A stretch of DNA of 36,474 nucleotides from Gnetum montanum (taxonomy: Eukaryota; Streptophyta; Gnetopsida; Gnetales; Gnetaceae): assembly GCA_015680685.1 (NCBI GenBank), contig MNCI01010150.1, positions 364,303-400,776 of the forward strand, in the 5' to 3' direction. Below the pieces are notes generated by a model. The model was given only the letters and a program-made list of their open reading frames with translations, was not told the origin of the DNA and made no database searches. Each line of letters starts with the position of its first letter. The first letter of the stretch is position 1. A program made the position numbers and the translations under genes. Shown one piece after another: positions 30,111 to 36,474 of the stretch.

Positions 30111-30485
30111 TGTAACAACTCCTAGCCTAGGCTTAAGCCAGAAAGGCATTACCCAAGACAATTAAATAGCAATATATTAATATTGAAAGGATGCTAAGAA
30201 AATGACAAACAAAGTAGTAGGCATCTGATAACTGGTTTAAAGGAGTAGAAAAAAAGAAATTAATTAAATATTATAGTCCATAGCTAATAGTCCCTTGCAT
30301 GCAAAAACCTAACATATTCACTAAGTAATAATAGTTCACATTATCCTAATATCCATGCAAAAATATCTAATATCCAAGATAATAATATAATAATGGAATA
30401 AAAGTTTATAAATATCTAAGATCCATAACAAAATGGTTGGCTTCAAGGTTAAACAACATAAAGAGTAGCAAATCATAAATATTTA
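30111..30485 (-). mobile_element. Partial LTR (copy A) of a deleted minus-strand element
   Basis: It aligns with 31529 onward through the block tgtaa.a.ctcc, ctaggctta, gaaaggcattac, gaaaatgaca, gtagtaggcat and catgcaaaaa. By eye the two copies differ at roughly a quarter of positions. The match fades near 30480, so the U3 part is missing here. Confidence 0.7.
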
Positions 30486-31511
30486 CTTATTGTATCCATG
30501 ACTTTGCTAGGTTTTTCATCTATGGGTTGATCTATCAAAACATAAATTTTGCCTTTGCATCCTACATTCTTATTTTATTCATCCTTATTACCTTGCTAAT
30601 TCTATGTGGAAGCCTAATCTATCTTGATTCCTATTTTATTTGTGCTCGCAATGTCTCCACCATCCATATGTAAAGCAAATGATGTTTGTAGGATCACTCT
30701 TTCCTCCATATGTATTGACCTACTTAAAACTACTAGGCTTGATTGCTGGAGGGTGATTCTTCCTCTTTCCTAAGTCTTGCTTCTTCTTATTGCACATATC
30801 CAAACTCCTTTCTATAGTAAAAGTCTTAATATAAGTCAACTCATATTGGGTTAATCCAAGTGGTACTAAGGCTATATGAATGGGCTTAATTAGTCCTAGG
30901 ACAAAATGGTTTTTCATCTCATCTCCATGCTTATGAAGGTGAGAAGTAAACTCTACTAACTATAAGAAATTAGCATCATATTCTAAAATGATGAGATTGA
31001 ATTACTTTAAGTTGTACATCTCTTTTATCTTAACCTTCTTAAATTCCTTGAACATGTACCTTTCTTTAAACATGGCCATAAAGTCAACCCATTTTACCTT
31101 TATGTCTTTCCAACCTCTTACCACCCTTGTTGTTTGCCATTGATAATTTGATACTTCCTTAAGTTAATAGGCAACCAAAGGACTTTGTTGTACTTTAGAA
31201 TAATCCATATGTTGGAAAGCTTCTTCTATCTCCCATAGTTACTATGAGGTCTTTTGCTCCAGCAAAAGTATATGGTGTAAAATGTCTAAATTGTTTTATT
31301 AGTACTTACCCAATGGGTCTTCTACCATAATTAGTTGAGTTTTCATTGCTTTGACCTTCATAAGTTGTACTTGATTGGTTCTCATTTCTCAAATAGGTGA
31401 AAATATTATACATTAATTTATCTTGTAAGAGTTTCTTGTTGCATTTTTTAGGGTTTTTTCTATTCAAGATCTTGTGACCTATTCTTGAAGACATCCCTCT
31501 TATCAAATCTT
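30486..31511 (-). pseudogene. Gag remnant of a Tekay/Del-like chromovirus
   Basis: Minus-strand reading gives WKDIKVKWVDFMAMFKERYM, FKEFKKVKIKEMYNLK, LVEFTSHLHKHGDEMKNHFVLGLIKPI and YELTYIKTFTIERSLDM, the standard gag core. A worn zinc-knuckle region (CFTYGWWRHCEHK) follows, then GKIYVLIDQPIDE, which resembles the RVYAL linker before the protease. Protease and pol are deleted and the sequence passes directly into LTR copy A. Stops and frameshifts are present. Confidence 0.75.
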
Positions 31512-31528
31512 CAACTCTAATACCAACT
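31512..31528 (-). other. tRNA-Met primer-binding site
   Basis: Minus-strand TTGGTATTAGAGTT lies directly inside LTR copy B and matches the initiator-tRNA-Met site with a single C-to-T change in its core. Confidence 0.75.
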
Positions 31529-32566
31529 TGTAATACTCCCTAAGCTAGGCTTAGGCTAGAAAGGCATTACCTAGGAAACTTAAATTGCAATGTATTAAAA
31601 TTAAAAGAATGCCAAGAAAATGACAAGTAGTAGGCATTCAATAACAAGCATAAAGGGATAGATAAAAATAAATTAATTAAATGTAATACTCAAAAGCCGA
31701 TAGCCCTTTGCATGCAAAAATCTACCCTATTTACTAAGCAATAAAAGTTCATTTGATCCTAATACTTGTGCAAAAATATCTAATATTCAATACATTAATA
31801 TAACAATGCAATACATTTTATATAATATTAATAAGGGTACTAGGTATTTATTGTGTAAAATAATATCCAAAACCTATAGTAAATACCAAGTAAACCATTC
31901 AAATCTTGAATCATAAATAAACATTAAAAAGTAAAACTAGACATTGATAGGGGTCTTATAAGTTTTGGACCAATCGTATTTATCAAACATATGAGATTAA
32001 TCATACAAATTGTAGTGTGATCCAGTCTTAAATTTCAAAGATGATGTTAAGTGGATTGCTAAGAACACACATGTATAACATTACATTCAAGAAATATAAA
32101 AGAGATTANATTTGTTAATGTTAAGGCATTAATGATAAATAAAGAAAACCCATGAGCTTTATTCACCTTGCAAATACTAAACTCAATATTAACTAGATGG
32201 TTCCAAGCTATGTAAGCAATGTAGCATTCTTACAGAGTCTAGCCACAATTGTAAAAGTGACGACTCAAAATACATACATAATAAGGAAAGGAATCACCTT
32301 ACTCAATGGAGGAAGAGCCTTCACACAAACTAGATGCCAAAAGCCAAAATGAAATCAAAGTTATGTATAAGATATATGAGAGAGCTCATCTTGAGTATTT
32401 ATAATTTTTCCAATGTAACTATGAAGGTTCATCAACACCCTAATGTTAATGAAGATTCGTCAATGCATCCTTGACCAATCAGATCACACTTTTAGTACTT
32501 AGATCCAAACTTAGATAAGTAGTGGGTGCACTAATATTAGTGCACTGATGTAGGGGAGTCAGCACA
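31529..32566 (-). mobile_element. LTR copy B of the minus-strand element (about 1 kb)
   Basis: On the minus strand the LTR ends AGTATTACA next to the primer-binding site. A plausible start is TGTGCTGACTCC at 32566, just after a purine run. A TATA box (32403-32396) and a CCAAT-type box upstream fit a U3 promoter. The start is less certain than the end. An N lies at 32109. Confidence 0.6.
32526..32545. repeat. Perfect 20-bp palindrome
   Basis: GTGCACTAATATTAGTGCAC is its own reverse complement. It lies within the putative U3 of LTR copy B. Confidence 0.9.
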
Positions 32567-34685
32567 TCCTCCTCCTACTAGGATTCTAGGTGTTAGCTCT
32601 AGATGAAATCTAAAACCCATAAGAACATCATAAGAAGCTTAAGACATGCACAAAATTTAAAAGAATGATAAAAAGGCAAGGAAACATACCTAGAAGACAT
32701 AAACCATAACCAAACATGCTATCACTATAAACATAGGATGCGTGAAAGACTTCCCAAATCCAAGGCATATAATTGACTTACAAGTTACCACTGAGCATCT
32801 CATCATTGCTCTACAAATGAGTAAAGTCGGTTCCATACCTTTAATATCCAAGATACACAAATAGGAACTAGATACTTGACAAGATCAATGTGAAGGAATT
32901 ACAAATGTATAATATAGACCATGACTATGTTACAATACAAGCCACCTCACCAAGAACTATTAGGGGATGCTGGGCTAGGATAGAATCCTCCTAATATTGC
33001 TACTTTGGAATAGAAAGAAGCTTGAAGAATAGGTTATGGACATGTGAAATCTTTGCAACTGTGCCTCAAGGTCCATCATCCTAGTCTCATGGATGGATCT
33101 TTACTACACATCATTCATACCTATGTCTTCTTCTATGTCATCCACTTTCAAATTGTCTCTTACTAGCTCCTTTCACACTTATTTGGAGTATCTTGCTAGA
33201 TACATACCCAATCCAAAGATCAAGAGCATAGCTACCTACCTTCAAATCTCTCTCTTATGGAAGGTCCCTCAGGTATAGGTGCTAGATTTGGTAATTGATG
33301 TTGTTCCTCCTCTTCTTCAAGGATTGGTTGTTCTCTTATACTATCAAGAATTGAGATCTCTCAATTTCCTCCCAAGTAGGTCTATAGAATTCCAAGTGTA
33401 ATCACCTAAGCATGATGAGCTATCAAGATGCTAAAAATGAATTGAGATCCCCAAGGCATTATACTATCATGGCAAAAAATGACCATAGGAACAATGATAA
33501 GTATAAACCTTGGGTCCACGTGAGAAACATAATCATAACTATGGAATCAAGGCCTACACTGGTAAGTAAAAATAAGGTGGAAATATTTTAAATAATCACC
33601 AAAATTGTAAAGTACATACTTGAATCAATGTATCTCCCCCACGACTAAGTTGCAAGATACTTGGCTTGAACCATATGAAGAATACCCATGACAAGAACAA
33701 GAAGAAAAAATGCTCATAAAAATCCTAAGAATCAAATCAGGGATCAAATCAAACAAGCCACAAAAGTAGCTAAAGAATTCAAACATTAAAATCTTATCCT
33801 AGATGACATTTGAACTCATGGGATTTAAATCATAATGTAAAATGTTATTATTTCCATGATTTAAGGGTTATAAAAAAGTGGTTATAAAATAGAAGATAAA
33901 TAGGATACCCCAAGGTCAAACAAATAGACATAAGTAAGGTAAAGTAGGATCAAATTATCATGATTAAACCTTAAATCTCTTAAAATTGACACAAACACAA
34001 GTGGAAGATTAATCCAGTGCTTTATGTCATTCAACCATCACCACCCCTTGAAGATAAGCTTTAGCTCACTTACTCACAATGTCAAGTGACCAAGAGTTTA
34101 TAAATAAGTCCTCCCCATAGCAAACACTTGTCTTTCTTGATCTTGTGAAACCTATTGATGGGACACTTGTGGACTCCCAACAACTAGTAAGACATCAGTA
34201 TCAAATGTGAGCTCATCCCTTTGGATGACCAAATCTCATCCTTTGCTTTATTCGATTAACTTCCGGCTATACATAACAATGGACAAAAATGAAATGGAAG
34301 AGATGGGAGAATGAATGATAAACAAAAGATAGAATATGAGAGTGCAACATCACTAAATTCCTAGCCAATCATTCAATTAACTCATGAGACCACATGAGCA
34401 CATCCTACATCTCATGAGAGATCCACTGCTACATCCCTTCACTACCATTCATTCACACTATGGGGATAGACTTCCAAGCCCCCATGCCGAGTGTAAGATC
34501 ATACCTGCCACTACCAATGTCTTCTATCCTTGATTATTTTGTGGTCTAACCAATGGTAAAACTGAATCAAGACAACATGCTATATATTATCTAGAAGTCA
34601 AGACTCTAGTTTAGTTTTCCTCCATTCATGCACATATGCATAATAGATTCCTAGAATTTAGATTTAATGAAAACCTCTTGTCATT
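32567..34685. other. Probable LTR-element noncoding DNA
   Basis: No gene is recognised. A minus-strand motif CAACTTAGTCGTGGGGGAGAT (33652-33632) nearly repeats the one in the 3' region of the Athila/Tat element. The frame at 33093-33278 (plus) has no known family. Confidence 0.4.
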
Positions 34686-35092
34686 CCCTTTGGTTATGCT
34701 AACTAGTCCTAATTTCAATAGTGATTATAATGTTATGACTAAGTAATTAGATTTTCATGGTCTAGATATGATCATGGTTTAGGTTAAGGATTATGATGTT
34801 GATCCTGAGGAACAAAAGGATTTGGGATTTAGGTGGAAGTAGCATTTGATGTTACCAAATATCACTAAGAGAGAGACTTCTAGGCCTTCATGTTCATGGC
34901 TAAGAATGAGCAAGAGATTGTCTTAGACTATTACATTTGGAAGCCAAGTGATCTAGGTAATAGGATGAACATGAGAAAGGCTTACATGTGTATTGGTCCA
35001 ACCACTCATCTTGATCTTGCTTGAGCAATTATAAGATTGGTCCAAGATGGTACAAATACTAATTTGCATCAGCCAAAGAGCTTGAAGTCATA
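34686..35092 (+). pseudogene. Unrecognised decayed coding sequence
   Basis: Reading across one frameshift near 34885 gives a hydrophilic protein-like stretch: KDYDVDPEEQKDLGFRWK, HLMLPNITKRET, MAKNEQEIVLDYYIWKPSD, RMNMRKAYMCIGP and AIIRLVQDGTN. Stops interrupt it. I cannot name the family. Its place among LTR-element fragments suggests an accessory transposon ORF or a captured host fragment. Confidence 0.3.
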
Positions 35093-35240
35093 TTTCTCTT
35101 TCCATTACTTCTACTTCTTCATATTCTTTTTCTTTATTTTTTTCTTCTTCTTCTTTTTTTTTCTTTTCTCTCTCTCTATTTTCTTTTCATTTTTCATTCA
35201 TACATATATATTTTTTATTCATTATTTCATCTTTTCTTTC
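35093..35240. repeat. Pyrimidine-rich low-complexity tract
   Basis: Nearly continuous T and C with ttc and ct runs. The Phe-rich frame over it (35037-35264) is not a gene. Confidence 0.8.
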
Positions 35241-35265
35241 ATGAGAATAAGGTTTTTTGAATGAC

Positions 35266-36474
35266 ATGTGAGAACTATGGGAATGATTAAAATGCTAGAT
35301 CACCACCTAGAGTCTTTGATTTGCATAAATATGAGAATTCATCCCTTACTACATGGCACACACAAGTCCATAAGATCATGAATCTCTTCTAACCAAGGAT
35401 GTTAGGCATAACAAGCACATCCACCTTAATGCAAGCACACTAATTAGACTAATCTAGTGATCATAAGGACCCATGATGATACATCCTTTTCTTGCTAGTG
35501 ACCAAACATTATTCTAGGATTCCAAAGAGTATGGACCCACCACTTTTCCATGGTTCCAGTAGTAGTAGTTTTAACAACTCATGGTGCGAGTCCTAATTCC
35601 TTGCTAAATTTGAGCCTAGTTCACTGGTGATGGATAGAGGAAAAGTAGGTGGATGAATTTTATGATGTGGGCATTCCATCGATCAAGGCTTCACTTTAGA
35701 CCTATTTAGCACTCTCACATTATCATCACATTTGTAACTCACCCATATGGCATTGGCTTATTGGGTGATCATTCATTAAGCACATTAATTAATTTCTTGT
35801 GTTTACATAATGCACACTCAAAAAATAAGAAAATAAAAATTGATTAATTGTTAATACCAAAAATAAATACATACAAAAAATAATACTAAAGAAATAAAAA
35901 AAATGATAAATATGCATGATCAAAAACATGCATATAAAATCACATCAAACTAAAAGAATAATAAAATTAGAGAATGATATATCATTAGTTTTAAAAAATA
36001 TGCACACAAAAATACACACCAAATAAACAAACCATACTATACCACTGAATCCACTATGTGGTGGTCACCTTGCCCTCAACTAAGTTCAAGGTTGACATCT
36101 AATAATTTCTTTATTGAAGAACGTCCCCAAATTCCTTAGTAGGTGATTAAAATACTTCATAGCATTCCAAGTGTTAAAATTGTTGTTTAGAAGCAAAATC
36201 ACCTTGGTCTTATTTCTTTGAAGATGATGATGAGAAATGGGATGAGCATGAATCCTCACAAACAATAGTGTTTTTCTCTCTTATGGAAATGATTTTATCT
36301 ATGAGGTGATGAATTTCATGTCATGGAATGAACATGATTATTGTGGCCTAATAGTAGATGATGATGGAAAATAAGGGTAGTACCTTGCATTAAGGAACTG
36401 TACATGTCCCCACTATGACTAATTTAAAATTTCCTCTTATAATGGCATAGAGGATCATAATGAACATTGCTAGA
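35266..36474. other. AT-rich noncoding DNA, likely LTR-element 3' region
   Basis: There is no gene. 35820-36040 is A-rich like 21530-21780. Two more polypurine-tract-like motifs in minus orientation lie at 36087-36067 and 36425-36404. Confidence 0.4.

Noticed and set aside
35037-35264. Phe-rich plus-strand frame
   Set aside because: It is translated low-complexity pyrimidine tract.
1-36474. CRISPR arrays, bacterial operons or organelle genes
   Set aside because: No regular spacer arrays, ribosome-binding sites or organelle genes are visible. All recognised genes are plant nuclear or retrotransposon genes.

Overview
The window is AT-rich nuclear DNA of a seed plant with a large, repeat-filled genome. 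A conifer or other gymnosperm is likely, inferred from the many old, stop-ridden retroelements and a host intron of almost 8 kb. No bacterial, plastid or CRISPR-type features are visible.

One host gene is recognisable. It lies on the minus strand in four exons (17108-17002, 16922-16841, 16725-16603, 8670-8602) that join in frame into a 126-residue protein. It has a Ser/Thr-rich plastid transit peptide and a single chlorophyll-binding helix, matching the plant one-helix protein OHP1 (a photosystem II assembly factor). No single ORF shows the gene: the first three exons sit within 0.5 kb, and the last 69 bp are 7.9 kb away across a transposon-filled intron.

Layout: 1-1119, 3' end and LTR of a plus-strand Athila/Tat-type Ty3/gypsy element. 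1120-2645, a plus-strand gag-protease remnant. 2646-4674, AT-rich DNA with a possible LTR start. 4675-5785, a minus-strand chromovirus integrase joined to a minus-strand RTE-type LINE (5786-6860) that carries an inserted SINE-like repeat. 6861-8601, low-copy DNA with a strong hairpin and a tRNA-like repeat. 8602-17108, OHP1; its third intron holds a 5'-truncated plus-strand chromovirus (10408-14372), a minus-strand LINE (14396-15960) and a tRNA-related SINE (16070-16206). 17109-18976, the gene's upstream region and two more SINE-like copies, one split by a LINE. 18977-28614, a nearly complete minus-strand Athila/Tat element (LTR, PBS, gag, PR, RT, RNase H, IN, long 3' region, PPT, LTR), cut at its outer 5' end by a poly-C/N assembly gap. 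28651-30110, the LTR end, PBS and gag of a plus-strand element. 30111-32566, a deleted minus-strand LTR element. 32567-36474, probable 3' noncoding LTR-element DNA with repeated polypurine-tract-like motifs and one unrecognised decayed reading frame.

All transposon genes seen carry stops or frameshifts, so none looks autonomous. OHP1 is the only gene with an intact inferred reading frame.
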